Assembly: GCA_035765775.1 (NCBI GenBank)
Contig: DASTWV010000059.1
Coordinates: 124,001 to 188,000 of the forward strand
Length of the DNA stretch: 64,000 bases
Origin: Actinomycetota bacterium
GTDB taxonomy: Bacteria; Actinomycetota; CADDZG01; JAHWKV01; JAOPZY01
Reading direction: 5' to 3'
Below the pieces are notes generated by a model that had not been told where the DNA came from, did not search any database, and saw only the letters and a list, made by a program, of their open reading frames with translations. Numbering within the stretch: the stretch's first letter is position 1; every line of letters starts with the position of its first letter. A program made the translations under genes and the position numbers. Of the stretch, positions 8,413 to 16,276 are shown piece by piece.

Positions 8413-8895
8413 ATGGACGGTCCCTCGGTGGCGGCGGCGCTCGACCAGCAGGTGGGCGCCATCACTGCGTGGCTGGGCACCGCCGACCCGGCGCTGCTCT
8501 ATGTGGCCCCCGCCGACACCGAATGGACCGTCATGCAGCTCATGGCCCACGTCACCGAGGTGCTGCGCTATTGGCCCGACGTGATGGTTGCCCTCGCCGC
8601 CGAGCCTGGCCGGTCCTTCGGGCGGGGCCTGGACGACAGCGTCCGCACCGGGTACGTCGCCGAGCACAAGGACGACTCGGTGGTCGACATGGTGCGGGCC
8701 ATGACCGAAGCGGGCGCCCAGGCAAGCTCACAGCTGGCGGCGATCCCCGATACCGGGTGGTCGGCCACCGGCGTGCACCAGGTGTGGGGGACCATCTCAC
8801 TGCCGGAGGTCGTTCAGCGGGTGCTCACCGGGCACCTGCCCGACCACCTCGCCCAAGCCCAGGCGGCCTACGCCGCAGCCCAGGGTCACGCATAG
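8413..8895 (+). CDS. DinB-like (mycothiol-dependent maleylpyruvate isomerase N-terminal-type) protein
   Basis: 160 residues from ATG 8413, 11 nt after the TipA-like gene and so probably co-transcribed. The motifs EWTVMQLMAHVTEVLRYWP near residue 35 and GHLPDHLAQAQ near the end fit the DinB four-helix bundle, whose three metal ligands are usually His; His at about 44 and at 145/149 are candidates. Members are metal-dependent thiol transferases or resistance proteins. A role in detoxifying the compound sensed by the upstream regulator is inference. An upstream in-frame ATG at 8353 inside the regulator gene is unlikely to be used, because the sequence there is Arg-rich and non-conserved. Confidence 0.75.
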   Translation: MDGPSVAAALDQQVGAITAWLGTADPALLYVAPADTEWTVMQLMAHVTEVLRYWPDVMVALAAEPGRSFGRGLDDSVRTGYVAEHKDDSVVDMVRAMTEAGAQASSQLAAIPDTGWSATGVHQVWGTISLPEVVQRVLTGHLPDHLAQAQAAYAAAQGHA

Positions 8896-8958
8896 CCTGC
8901 TGCACGATTTCCCGTACTTCTGCCCGCGGCTGGGCTAAGCTTTGGTCGATTTGACCAG

Positions 8959-10050
8959 ATGGCTGCGCCGGAACCCACAATGAGCCAGACGGACCCCGCC
9001 CAGGGCCAGACCGAGGCCGCCTTCGAGGCCTTTTTCCGGGCACACGAGGCCTCGATGTACGGCCTGGCACTCCAGATTTGCGGCGATCCCCGCCTGGCCG
9101 CCGAGGTGGTGGCGGAAGGGTTCGCCCGGGTCTGGCCGCGGGCGAAGGCCGGCGGTGCGGCCGACCTCGCGGCGGTGCGCAGGACGATCGTGCGGGAGAT
9201 CAACACCCGCCTCCGCCGGACCCGAGGCCAGGCGCCGCCCGCCCCGGGCTCGCCCGGGGACGACCCGATCCGCCGGGCATTGCAGGCCCTCCCGCTCCGC
9301 CGGCGCACCCTCGTGGTGCTGCGTTACCAGGCCGACCTTTCCCCCGTGGACGCCGCCGAGGCGACCGGGCTGTCCCTGTCGACGGTGAAGGCGGAGAGCA
9401 AGAAGGGCGTGCGCCAGCTCCGCCGTGCCCTGGCCCTGCCCGACGAGAGCAGGCCCCGGGCTGCGCCCCCGTCGCCCCCGCCCGAGGCGGGGCACGACGT
9501 GTCGTGGATCACCCAGCCCGAGGCGGTCGGGGACGCCGAGTCGTGGGTCGAGATCGATGACGCACCCCCGGTGGTGGAGGGCCAGCCGGGCCCACCGGCG
9601 GCGGCGATGGCCGAGGAGCCGGCCACGCCGGAGCTTGGGAGCGACGTCCCTGCGCCGGAGCCGGCAGCCGTGATCGTCCCGGAGCCGCCGGTGGAGGCGC
9701 GTGCGGAGCCCGGCCTCCCCGCAGCTGAGGCGGATCCGTCGCCCGCGCCGCCCGAGCCCGAGGCGAGCGCGCCCGAGCCCGAGGCGAGCGCGCCCGAGCC
9801 CGACCCGGAGCCGGCACCGGACCTGCCTGCGGCCGACGCCCGTGCGGCTGAGGAGTCTGCAGCCGACAAGGTCGCAGCCGACAAGCCCGCGGCGGGCTTG
9901 CTGCCGGGGACCGCATCCGAGCCGGAGACCGATTTCCAGCCGGGGCCCGAGGCCGCCGGATCGTCGGCGGTGGCGGAACTCGACGCGGCCCCGGATGCAG
10001 TGGGCGACGAGGCACCGGCGCACGTCGAAGCTTCCGAGCCCGAGCCATGA
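8959..10050 (+). CDS. ECF-like sigma-70 family factor with long acidic tail
   Basis: 363 residues. Region 2 is visible at about 20-65 (AFEAFFRAHEASMYGLALQI, then EVVAEGFARVWPRA) and region 4 at about 110-160 (LPLRRRTLVVLRYQADLSPV, then GLSLSTVKAESKKGVRQLRR). The remaining 200 residues are an acidic Pro/Ala/Glu tail with a tandem PEPEASA repeat and no recognisable fold. It should direct RNA polymerase to a small regulon. ATG 8980 (MSQTD) is an alternative start; neither has a good ribosome site, and a -10-like TAAGCT (8936-8941) lies just upstream. Its stop overlaps the start of the next gene (ATGA), as for sigma/anti-sigma pairs. Confidence 0.78.
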   Translation: MAAPEPTMSQTDPAQGQTEAAFEAFFRAHEASMYGLALQICGDPRLAAEVVAEGFARVWPRAKAGGAADLAAVRRTIVREINTRLRRTRGQAPPAPGSPGDDPIRRALQALPLRRRTLVVLRYQADLSPVDAAEATGLSLSTVKAESKKGVRQLRRALALPDESRPRAAPPSPPPEAGHDVSWITQPEAVGDAESWVEIDDAPPVVEGQPGPPAAAMAEEPATPELGSDVPAPEPAAVIVPEPPVEARAEPGLPAAEADPSPAPPEPEASAPEPEASAPEPDPEPAPDLPAADARAAEESAADKVAADKPAAGLLPGTASEPETDFQPGPEAAGSSAVAELDAAPDAVGDEAPAHVEASEPEP

Positions 10051-10787
10051 GCGACAACTTCGAGGAGCGCCTGCGGGCGGCACTGCATGCCAACGTCGCC
10101 GGGGTGGAGCCCCCCGAGGGCCTGTGGGCGCAGACCCAGAGGCGGATGACCGCTGCCCTGGGGCCGCGCCACCTCGCCAAGCAGCCCCGGCGCACGGTGG
10201 TGCTGGCGGGGGCCGCAGCGATGATCGCCGTGGTGGCGGTCGCCGCCCTGGCCCGGGGGCATGGCTTACCGACCGCCGCCCAGCATTCGCCCTCACCGCT
10301 GGTTGTCGACTCGGTCTCGCCGTCGCCCTACCCGATCCTCGTCCCCCCCACCCCCTCGCCGGCGGCGAGCCCACCCCCGGTCCCCTCACCGAGCCCGGCT
10401 GCCAGTCCGGCGCCCTCGCCTGCTCCGTCGCCGAGCCCGGCCCGCTCACCGTCGCCCGGCCCGAAGACGTCCCCGCGCCCGTCCCCGGCGGCATCTCCGT
10501 CCCCTGCGGCGCACCAGGGTCCGGTCGTGACCGCGATCTCCCCCGCCACCGGGCGGGTCGGCGGCGGTACGACGGTCGGGATCGCCGGGGCCGGCTTCAG
10601 CCACGGGCCCGCCACCGTGATGTTCGGGCAGTCGGCCAGCCCCGAGGTGGCGGTGGACTCCGACGGCGAGATCATCGCCATCGCCCCGCCGCACGCGGCC
10701 GGACAGGTCCCGGTCACCGTGCAGGTGGCCGGCGTGCCGTCCAACGAGAGCGGGTCCGCCCTCTTCACCTTCGTGCCCGGCCCGTAG
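10047..10787 (+). CDS. membrane-anchored IPT/TIG-domain protein, putative anti-sigma partner
   Basis: 246 residues, start overlapping the sigma-factor stop by 4 bp. It has a charged cytoplasmic N-terminus (1-45, with FEERLRAALHANV and LWAQTQRRM), one membrane span (about 51-72) and a long extracytoplasmic Ser/Pro linker (80-150). A C-terminal IPT/TIG beta-sandwich follows (about 155-246; ISPATGRVGGGTTVGIAGAG). There is no zinc-binding anti-sigma HxxxCxxC motif, so anti-sigma function rests on coupling and topology alone. It could sense the envelope through the TIG domain. Product function is otherwise unknown. Confidence 0.6.
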   Translation: MSDNFEERLRAALHANVAGVEPPEGLWAQTQRRMTAALGPRHLAKQPRRTVVLAGAAAMIAVVAVAALARGHGLPTAAQHSPSPLVVDSVSPSPYPILVPPTPSPAASPPPVPSPSPAASPAPSPAPSPSPARSPSPGPKTSPRPSPAASPSPAAHQGPVVTAISPATGRVGGGTTVGIAGAGFSHGPATVMFGQSASPEVAVDSDGEIIAIAPPHAAGQVPVTVQVAGVPSNESGSALFTFVPGP

Positions 10788-10799
10788 GCGGATCCGTGC

Positions 10800-10815
10800 C
10801 CGGCCCGCAGGCCGG
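10800..10815. terminator. GC hairpin between convergent genes
   Basis: CCGGCC-CGCA-GGCCGG forms a 6-bp stem with a 4-nt loop, in the 34-bp gap between the TIG-protein stop and the stop of the minus-strand 150-residue gene. There is no T tract, so it would be a weak bidirectional terminator at best. Confidence 0.35.
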
Positions 10816-10821
10816 GAGCGG

Positions 10822-11274
10822 TCAGTCGTAGATCCTGAGCTCGATCTCCTCGGGCAGGGTGATGCCCTCGGCATCCTCGGCCTTGGCGAAGGGGCTCTCC
10901 TTCACCACCGGCGTGGCGGCGATGCGGAACTGCGTCGCCCCCGCCCGCACCAGCGACTTCAGCGCCTCGGTGATCACTACCACCACGGCGATGGGCGAGA
11001 GCTGGTGCGGCCGGCGGTAGTCGAAGCTGCTCACCGGCGCCCGCACGTCGCAGTGGCCCTCGTCGCCGAAGCAGCCCCCGTGGCCGAAGATGGTGTACGA
11101 GCCGGCCTCGACGTCGGCCACCTGGGCACCGCTGGCGTCGTGGCCCAGCATGCGGATCACCATCTTGTAGCTGGGCCCGGAGTGGTCCACCCCGACGAAC
11201 ACCAGGTCGGCCCGGCGGAACTCGGTATGGCCGATGGGCAGGTCCATCGTCTCGGCGACCGTGGCGTCGCTCAC
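10822..11274 (-). CDS. detached tyrosinase C-terminal beta-sandwich domain protein
   Basis: 150 residues, GTG start overlapping the tyrosinase stop by 4 bp (GTGA). The block FGHGGCFGDEGHCDVR followed by FDYRRPHQLSP and ITEALKSLVRAG matches what I recall of the C-terminal domain fused to many bacterial and fungal tyrosinases and hemocyanin-like phenoloxidases. Here it is a separate, translationally coupled gene. In related enzymes this domain caps the copper site or acts as a placeholder or chaperone. Two Cys (in GGCFGDEGHC) could form a disulfide. No signal peptide is seen. The role as tyrosinase partner is inference from coupling and similarity. Confidence 0.68.
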   Translation of the reverse strand: MSDATVAETMDLPIGHTEFRRADLVFVGVDHSGPSYKMVIRMLGHDASGAQVADVEAGSYTIFGHGGCFGDEGHCDVRAPVSSFDYRRPHQLSPIAVVVVITEALKSLVRAGATQFRIAATPVVKESPFAKAEDAEGITLPEEIELRIYD

Positions 11275-12200
11275 TGCGCAGCACCCCCTTCAACAACCTG
11301 GGTCACGCCGGGCACCTCGGGGCCCGGGTCGGGACCGGGGACCGGGACGAAGGTGGCCTGGGCCAGCTTGGCGATCGGGATCGGGAGCCGGGCGACGGCC
11401 GTGGCGTAGTCGTAGCCCAGCGTGGTGACCGATAGCGTCTGGCTGACGGTCATCGGGAACGGAGGCAGCGCCTCGTTCATCAGGCCCGACGGAACCCCGG
11501 CCGTGGGGTGCTTCAGCTGCCAGAGCCGCCAGAGGCGGTCGATCATGGTGTGATGTGCCCAGAAGACGGGGTCGTAGGCCGCCAGGGGGATCTCGCTCAT
11601 CGTTCCGCCCACCCAGACGTGGACGTTGTTGTGGATCTGCTCCACCTGCGTGGAGAAGTCGAGGAAGTCGCCGAGGGCCAGCACCGAGGTGACGTCCGCG
11701 GGCGTGGGCAGCTCGGATACCGGGCTGGGCGAGCGGTTCGTGTGGGTCGGGGGGTGCTGGATACCGACACTGGGGCCCTGCTGCACCGCCTGGGCGTTGA
11801 TCGCCGACCCGGTCAGCGGGTTGTTGCCTGACGTGTCGGTATACGCCGCCGGGAGGCCGTGCTGGTGCGAGGCCGCACTGGTCCAGTCCCACCAGGGCAG
11901 GCTGACACCCGCCACCTGGTCCTGGAGGGCCAGCTCGAAGAAGTAGAGGTAGGCACGGTGCCAGGGCAGGAACAGGGGGCTGCCGTGGGTGCAGTACATC
12001 GGCAGCGGCAGGCCGTGGATGCCGGCCTGGTGCTGGAAGCCACGGTCGTCGTTCACGCCCATGGCACCCGAGAACGCCTGGCGGAAGCTGGCGAGCTGCG
12101 TGGAGCTCATGGCGTCGACATTCGGGCGCACCCGCGGTGCGACCCGGACGAGGGACGGGGGAACGGCGGTGGTCAGCAGGCGTGCGGCGGTGGCGCTCAT
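11271..12200 (-). CDS. tyrosinase / polyphenol oxidase (type 3 copper)
   Basis: 309 residues, a single type-3 copper domain that oxidises phenols to quinones. The CuA region shows FQHQAGIHG, THGSPLFLPWHRAYLYFFE; the CuB region shows HNNVHVWVGG and DPVFWAHHTMIDRLWRLWQ, so all six His ligands can be accounted for. No signal peptide is evident. A promoter with TGGACA and TATCCT at 18-bp spacing lies just upstream (12239-12268). The usual C-terminal domain is missing and instead encoded by the overlapping next gene. Size fits the catalytic domain alone. The physiological substrate is unknown. Confidence 0.9.
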   Translation of the reverse strand: MSATAARLLTTAVPPSLVRVAPRVRPNVDAMSSTQLASFRQAFSGAMGVNDDRGFQHQAGIHGLPLPMYCTHGSPLFLPWHRAYLYFFELALQDQVAGVSLPWWDWTSAASHQHGLPAAYTDTSGNNPLTGSAINAQAVQQGPSVGIQHPPTHTNRSPSPVSELPTPADVTSVLALGDFLDFSTQVEQIHNNVHVWVGGTMSEIPLAAYDPVFWAHHTMIDRLWRLWQLKHPTAGVPSGLMNEALPPFPMTVSQTLSVTTLGYDYATAVARLPIPIAKLAQATFVPVPGPDPGPEVPGVTQVVEGGAAQ

Positions 12201-12238
12201 GGGTCAACCTCGTCTCGCCCGAAGTAACAGGAGAGTCC

Positions 12239-12268
12239 AGGATAGGGGATTGCGCCACAGGCTGTCCA
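12239..12268 (-). promoter_or_regulatory. tyrosinase promoter candidate
   Basis: On the minus strand TGGACA (12268-12263), an 18-bp spacer and TATCCT (12244-12239) form a housekeeping-type promoter, about 33 nt before the expected transcription start region and gene start at 12200. Confidence 0.5.
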
Positions 12269-12438
12269 GCAATTCTTAAGGTTAGCCGTCCGCACGGCGG
12301 GCCGGGCCTGGTCGCGACCCGGACTGACACGAAAAGCCGGGTGCGAATCTGCTGGGGACAGCCCCGTCCAGGCAGCCCATTGACCGGCCGTCTCGTCGTC
12401 ATGCTTGGGGCGCGGTGCCTGGCGATGGCATGGGGGGA

Positions 12439-12481
12439 CTGGGGAGGTTTTTGGCCCGAGATGGGACCAGAACCTCCCCAG
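12439..12481. repeat. 11-bp inverted repeat
   Basis: CTGGGGAGGTT (12439-12449) and AACCTCCCCAG (12471-12481) are perfect complements separated by 21 nt. No T tract follows. It could be a bipartite operator or an mRNA structure; it is about 90 bp upstream of the aldo/keto reductase. Confidence 0.6.
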
Positions 12482-12572
12482 AACGTGCAGCCCAAACCAG
12501 ACCTTTGGCGTGAGGGCCGAGGGCCCAGCGGGCGGCCGGGGGACCTGGGCACCAGCCGGGTAAGAATGCGAC

Positions 12573-13337
12573 ATGAACCGGACCGTGCAACTCGGCGACA
12601 GCGACGTTCCCCGGATCGGCTTGGGCACCAACCGGCTCACCTCCACCGGGGCCAACCAGGCCTTTATCCGGGCGGCGGCAGGCGAAGGCCTGAGGCACAT
12701 CGACACCGCCCACCTCTACCAGGGCGGGGACAGCGAGTCGGCCATCGGGGCAGCCTTCGGCCCGGACCCGGACGGCGTTGTGGTGGCCACCAAGGGCGGC
12801 TTCCGCCCCGGCGAGGGCCGGCCGGAGGTGTTGCGGGCCCAGATCGAGGAGAGCCTCCAGCGGCTCGGCACCGACGCGATCGCCCTGTACTACCTGCACC
12901 GGGTCGACCCGCAGGTCGCCCTCGAGGAGAGCCTCGGAGCGATCAAGGAGTGCCAGGACGCCGGCAAGGTCCGCCACATCGGGATCTCCGAGGTCAGCGT
13001 CGAGCAGATCGAGCGGGCACAGGCCGTGGCCCCGATCGCCGCGGTGCAGAACCACTACAACCTGTCGGAGCGCAAGTGGGATGCAGTCGTGGACTACTGC
13101 GCCGGCCAGGGACTCGTGTTCGTGCCCTACTTCCCGCTGCACGGGCGCCACCCGGCCCTCGCCCGCATCGCCGAGGCCCATGGGGCGACCGAGACCCAGA
13201 TCGCCCTGGCGTGGCTGCTCCACCGCTCCCCCACCACCTTGCCGATCCCCGGCACGCTCTCGGTTGCGCACGTCCGGGAGAACCTGGCTGCCCTGGAGAT
13301 CGCCTTGAGCGACGAGGAGTACCAGGCCCTGGCCTGA
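12573..13337 (+). CDS. aldo/keto reductase
   Basis: 254-residue NADPH-dependent (beta/alpha)8 reductase of carbonyl compounds, cytoplasmic. Conserved blocks are HIDTAHLYQGGDSESAIG (catalytic Asp and Tyr), VVATKGGF (catalytic Lys), ALYYLHRVDP (catalytic His) and VRHIGISEVSVEQIERA. The cofactor-binding end AWLLHRSPTTLPIPGT is present. It is somewhat shorter than the usual 270-330 residues. The ATG lies 6 nt after a TAAGAA box, so the transcript may be leaderless. It is a single gene, convergent with the molybdopterin oxidoreductase; the substrate cannot be predicted. Confidence 0.9.
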   Translation: MNRTVQLGDSDVPRIGLGTNRLTSTGANQAFIRAAAGEGLRHIDTAHLYQGGDSESAIGAAFGPDPDGVVVATKGGFRPGEGRPEVLRAQIEESLQRLGTDAIALYYLHRVDPQVALEESLGAIKECQDAGKVRHIGISEVSVEQIERAQAVAPIAAVQNHYNLSERKWDAVVDYCAGQGLVFVPYFPLHGRHPALARIAEAHGATETQIALAWLLHRSPTTLPIPGTLSVAHVRENLAALEIALSDEEYQALA

Positions 13338-13449
13338 GTCGGCGAACACTCTCGTCAGCCTCAGACGCTCCCCCAGAAGCGCACCTTGGCGTCTTTAGCG
13401 CAACGGGTTTGTTACGGCAGACACGCCTCGCCACCGCCGCTGAGAAGGA

Positions 13450-15231
13450 CTAGATCGACTGCCGGTAGCCGAAGAACTCGTGGTCCGGGTTGTAGCCGCC
13501 GTAGCCACCCCCGACCTCCGAGAAGTTGGCGACGAACTCGATCCCGGCTAGCCACTTGACCTGCTTGAACCCGAGCTGGATCTCATTGCGCAGCCGCAGC
13601 GGAGCACCGTGGCCATAGGACAGCGGCTGGCCGTTCATCTCGTAAGCAAGCATGGTCAGGCGGTAGCGCATCTGCTCGATCGGGTGGGCGTCGTAGTACA
13701 AGCCTCCGTCCGGACCGTCGCCCAGGGAGTAGAACACTACCCAGCGGGCCTCCGGAGCGGGACGGACCAGCTCGAGGATGGTCTGCATGGAGACGCCGCT
13801 CCACTTCGCAATCCCCGACCAGCCTTGGATGCAGAAGTGCTGGCTGATCTGGTCGTGAGGCTCCAGCGCCCGGAGCTCATCGAGGGTCAACTCGACCGGG
13901 TTGCCGACCAGGCCGTGGATCTTGAGCCGCCAGTCTGCAAAGCCCCCGTCGAACAGGCGCTGGTACTCCGCGGTGGTGGGGAAGGCGCCGTTGTGCCAGA
14001 AGTAGGGGGAGAGGTCCCTCTCGGTGTATTGGCCGGGACTAGCGTCGACGTGCTCGAAGAGTCGCTGGAACGGGCCCACGAGGGCAAAGCCGACTCGCTG
14101 CACGACCCGGGGATGGCGCAGGGTGAAGGGGGTGGCCGCGACCCAGGCGACCACCAGGAGGACCATGGAGCAACAGAAGACGCCGAAGCCGACCCAGCTG
14201 GCATCGTTGCGCACGGCGTAGATGTGGTTGAGGTTGTGCAGCAGGCCGGTGCTGAACACCAGGGTGACGTGGACGACGATGAAGAACAGGAACCAGCACA
14301 GGACGAGGAAATGCAGCGAGCGGGCGACCTGGATCGACAGCCGGCGGCTGACGGACTTCAACCGGGTAGACAACGCCGGGGCCATGCCCAGGCCGGTGAT
14401 GAGAGCGGCCGGAGCCGCCACGAACACGGTGATGAAGTAAGCCAGGAGCTGTAAGCCGTTATAGGCCGCCCAGCCGTTCTCGATCGGCCAGTGCAGCGAG
14501 AGGTACTGGATCAGGACGGACGCAGCGCTTGGGAACACCTTCCATGTGGTCGGGACGATCCGGCGCCACTGGCCCGTCGCAAACAGCAGCAAGTAGAACA
14601 CAGCTCCGTTGACCAGCCACAGCACATCGACCCCAAGATGCCACCAGCGGGCAAGGCCGATCGAATGACGGAGCCCGGGCAGGCCGAGATGGCGGGGCAG
14701 GCCGACCGAGTCCTGCTTTGCCGTCCAGAGCGGGTCGGTCGGGACCGGCCTCTGGAAGCGGAACCAGTCCCGGCCCGGGGTGCTGTGCCGGGTCCAGTAC
14801 AGCCGGGGGTGATCGGCCAGGATTTGGATGCCCGCCCGGATAATGAAAATCATGAAGAAGACGTTGAGGAAGTGCTGGGCATCCACCCACCAGGGCAGGC
14901 CGGGGCGGGTGTCCGGCGAGGCCACCATCCCCGGGTAGCGGCCAATGAACCGCTGCACCGCGGGCACGTGCCGTAAGCCTTGGGCGACCGCAACGGCAAC
15001 GATCAGGCCCACGAAGCCGATGGGTAACAGCCACAGCAGGTTGAACCACCGGTCCCGCCCGAGGCGCACCCGAGGGCCGATCCCCTGGGCAGTCGGCAAC
15101 GAGCCCGCCCAGGTCTCGGGGTCGATGGCGTTCCCGCCCTGCGACAGACGGGCCCGGTACCCGGCGACGTCGCCCGGAGTCTGGTCGGCGGCCGGCAGTG
15201 CGGCCTCCGGGCTACCGGACTGGGTGGTCAT
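13450..15231 (-). CDS. cytochrome b561-like / molybdopterin (sulfite-oxidase fold) fusion oxidoreductase
   Basis: 593 residues. The N-terminal about 370 residues contain five or six membrane segments with His in membrane context (DAQHFLNVFFMIF, RWWHLGVDVLWL, ARSLHFLVLCWF, FFIVVHVTLVF), as for diheme b561 proteins. Residues about 395-590 are a sulfite-oxidase-family molybdopterin domain (LTLDELRALEPHD; ligand Cys in QHFCIQGWSGIAKWSG; YGHGAPLRLRNEIQLGFKQV). The fusion resembles MsrPQ-type repair or respiratory systems in one chain; the substrate is unknown. A -10-like TATAAA (15254-15249) precedes the ATG. Upstream genes on the same strand encode a cupredoxin, a ferredoxin and an HTH regulator, which suggests one redox unit. 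Confidence 0.82.
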   Translation of the reverse strand: MTTQSGSPEAALPAADQTPGDVAGYRARLSQGGNAIDPETWAGSLPTAQGIGPRVRLGRDRWFNLLWLLPIGFVGLIVAVAVAQGLRHVPAVQRFIGRYPGMVASPDTRPGLPWWVDAQHFLNVFFMIFIIRAGIQILADHPRLYWTRHSTPGRDWFRFQRPVPTDPLWTAKQDSVGLPRHLGLPGLRHSIGLARWWHLGVDVLWLVNGAVFYLLLFATGQWRRIVPTTWKVFPSAASVLIQYLSLHWPIENGWAAYNGLQLLAYFITVFVAAPAALITGLGMAPALSTRLKSVSRRLSIQVARSLHFLVLCWFLFFIVVHVTLVFSTGLLHNLNHIYAVRNDASWVGFGVFCCSMVLLVVAWVAATPFTLRHPRVVQRVGFALVGPFQRLFEHVDASPGQYTERDLSPYFWHNGAFPTTAEYQRLFDGGFADWRLKIHGLVGNPVELTLDELRALEPHDQISQHFCIQGWSGIAKWSGVSMQTILELVRPAPEARWVVFYSLGDGPDGGLYYDAHPIEQMRYRLTMLAYEMNGQPLSYGHGAPLRLRNEIQLGFKQVKWLAGIEFVANFSEVGGGYGGYNPDHEFFGYRQSI

Positions 15232-15343
15232 TGCCGTCCACCCGCATGTTTATAACAGCAGCGGTGAGCATCGGCGGGATCGCCAACCGGCCAGCCCTGG
15301 CGGGAGCCCACGGGCCATGTCGATTTCCGAGGCCGCTGGGAGG

Positions 15344-15811
15344 CTATGGGACATAGAACGCCCCCTGCATCCCGAGTGCCTGGTGATAGGAGCAGATGAA
15401 GGTCAGGAATCCCGTCTGGGGGAGCGTGAAGGTGGCGGCCCCGGACTGGCCAGGATTGAGAATAATGTTGGTGTTGGTGCCGGGGATCGTGAAGGTGTGA
15501 ACGCCTATTCCCGTGTCTTTGACGGTCACATGGACGGTCGCACCGGGTGCTACCTCAACAAATGTCGGGGTGAAGTAGTTGTCGGCGGCATTGATCTCCA
15601 GCGAGACGTTGGCTCCCTGATTGGTGTCGTCAACATGGCCCTTGTCAGTGACCGGGCCACTGGGGGTCGGGAGTGGCACCGCAGTGCTGGCGGGTGTGGC
15701 GCCGACGGTTGTCCGGGAGCTCTCACGCGGGGTGGCCAGCCCTGTATTGGTCTTGGTGCAGCCCGCACCGAACAATGCGAGCAGGCTCAGGGCAACAACA
15801 ACTGTTCTCAT
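15344..15811 (-). CDS. cupredoxin-domain lipoprotein
   Basis: 155 residues from ATG 15811, selected over an upstream ATG (15883) because AAAGGAGG sits about 8 nt before it and a lipoprotein signal follows (VVVALSLLALFGAGC, lipobox Cys18). After a Thr/Ser/Pro linker (20-60) comes a plastocyanin-like domain: NYFTPTFVEVAPGATVHVTV, then HTF, and the copper loop CSYHQALGM with Cys, His and Met spaced as in type 1 copper sites. It should be anchored to the outer face of the membrane and carry electrons to or from the b561-molybdopterin enzyme encoded next. It is 112 bp upstream of that gene. Confidence 0.85.
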   Translation of the reverse strand: MRTVVVALSLLALFGAGCTKTNTGLATPRESSRTTVGATPASTAVPLPTPSGPVTDKGHVDDTNQGANVSLEINAADNYFTPTFVEVAPGATVHVTVKDTGIGVHTFTIPGTNTNIILNPGQSGAATFTLPQTGFLTFICSYHQALGMQGAFYVP

Positions 15812-15925
15812 ACCTGTTCCTCCTTTCCCGGCGACCCGCCAGGGCTGGCTCTCCCGTGACGTGCTCGAACTGCCTCCATCCACCCCCTTCTGTTGGCCTT
15901 CGACCTGTCCCCACCGGCCGTAGGT

Positions 15926-16225
15926 CTAGCCGCCGCGCTCCTCGCTCGGCGCGAACGGACTTTCCGAAGCACCACCGCTGGCCTCCGGGTTGTCGGAAAA
16001 GAACTGCGCATTCAGGGTGATGTAGCGTTTCCAGACGGCGGGAACGGTGTCTGCCGGGTAGATGGCGTCCACCGGGCAGGCCGGTAGGCAGGCATCGCAG
16101 TCCACGCACTCCTCGGGGTTGATGAAGAGTTGATCCGGCCCTTCGTAGATGCAGTCGACCGGGCACTCGTCGACACAGGCGCGGTCCTTGACGCCGATAC
16201 ACGGCTCACAGATCACATAGGCCAT
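15926..16225 (-). CDS. 7Fe/8Fe ferredoxin
   Basis: 99 residues. Two cluster motifs are visible: CEPCIGVKDRACVDECPVDC in the first half and CVDCDACLPACP in the second. This is the pattern of actinobacterial FdxA/FdxC ferredoxins; an extra Cys6 before the usual first ligand is unusual. The C-terminal part (AVWKRYITLNAQFF) is also family-typical, and the last 15 residues are a charged tail. It is a cytoplasmic one-electron carrier. It lies between an HTH regulator and the cupredoxin gene on the same strand, with 51 and about 115 bp gaps. Confidence 0.92.
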   Translation of the reverse strand: MAYVICEPCIGVKDRACVDECPVDCIYEGPDQLFINPEECVDCDACLPACPVDAIYPADTVPAVWKRYITLNAQFFSDNPEASGGASESPFAPSEERGG

Positions 16226-16276
16226 CCGGCTCGCATCCTTTCCTTCGGGGCTGACATTGCCGTGGGTACGGGGCCA

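Larger units (their letters stand above)
12201..12572. other. 372-bp divergent intergenic region
   Basis: It lies between tyrosinase (minus) and the aldo/keto reductase (plus). It holds the tyrosinase promoter candidate, a long-stem inverted repeat (12439-12481) and a -10-like TAAGAA (12561-12566) only 6 nt before the reductase ATG. I find no gene in it. Confidence 0.5.

Noticed and set aside
12439-12481. Inverted repeat as an intrinsic terminator
   Set aside because: No T tract on either side and no gene ends next to it; listed as a repeat only.
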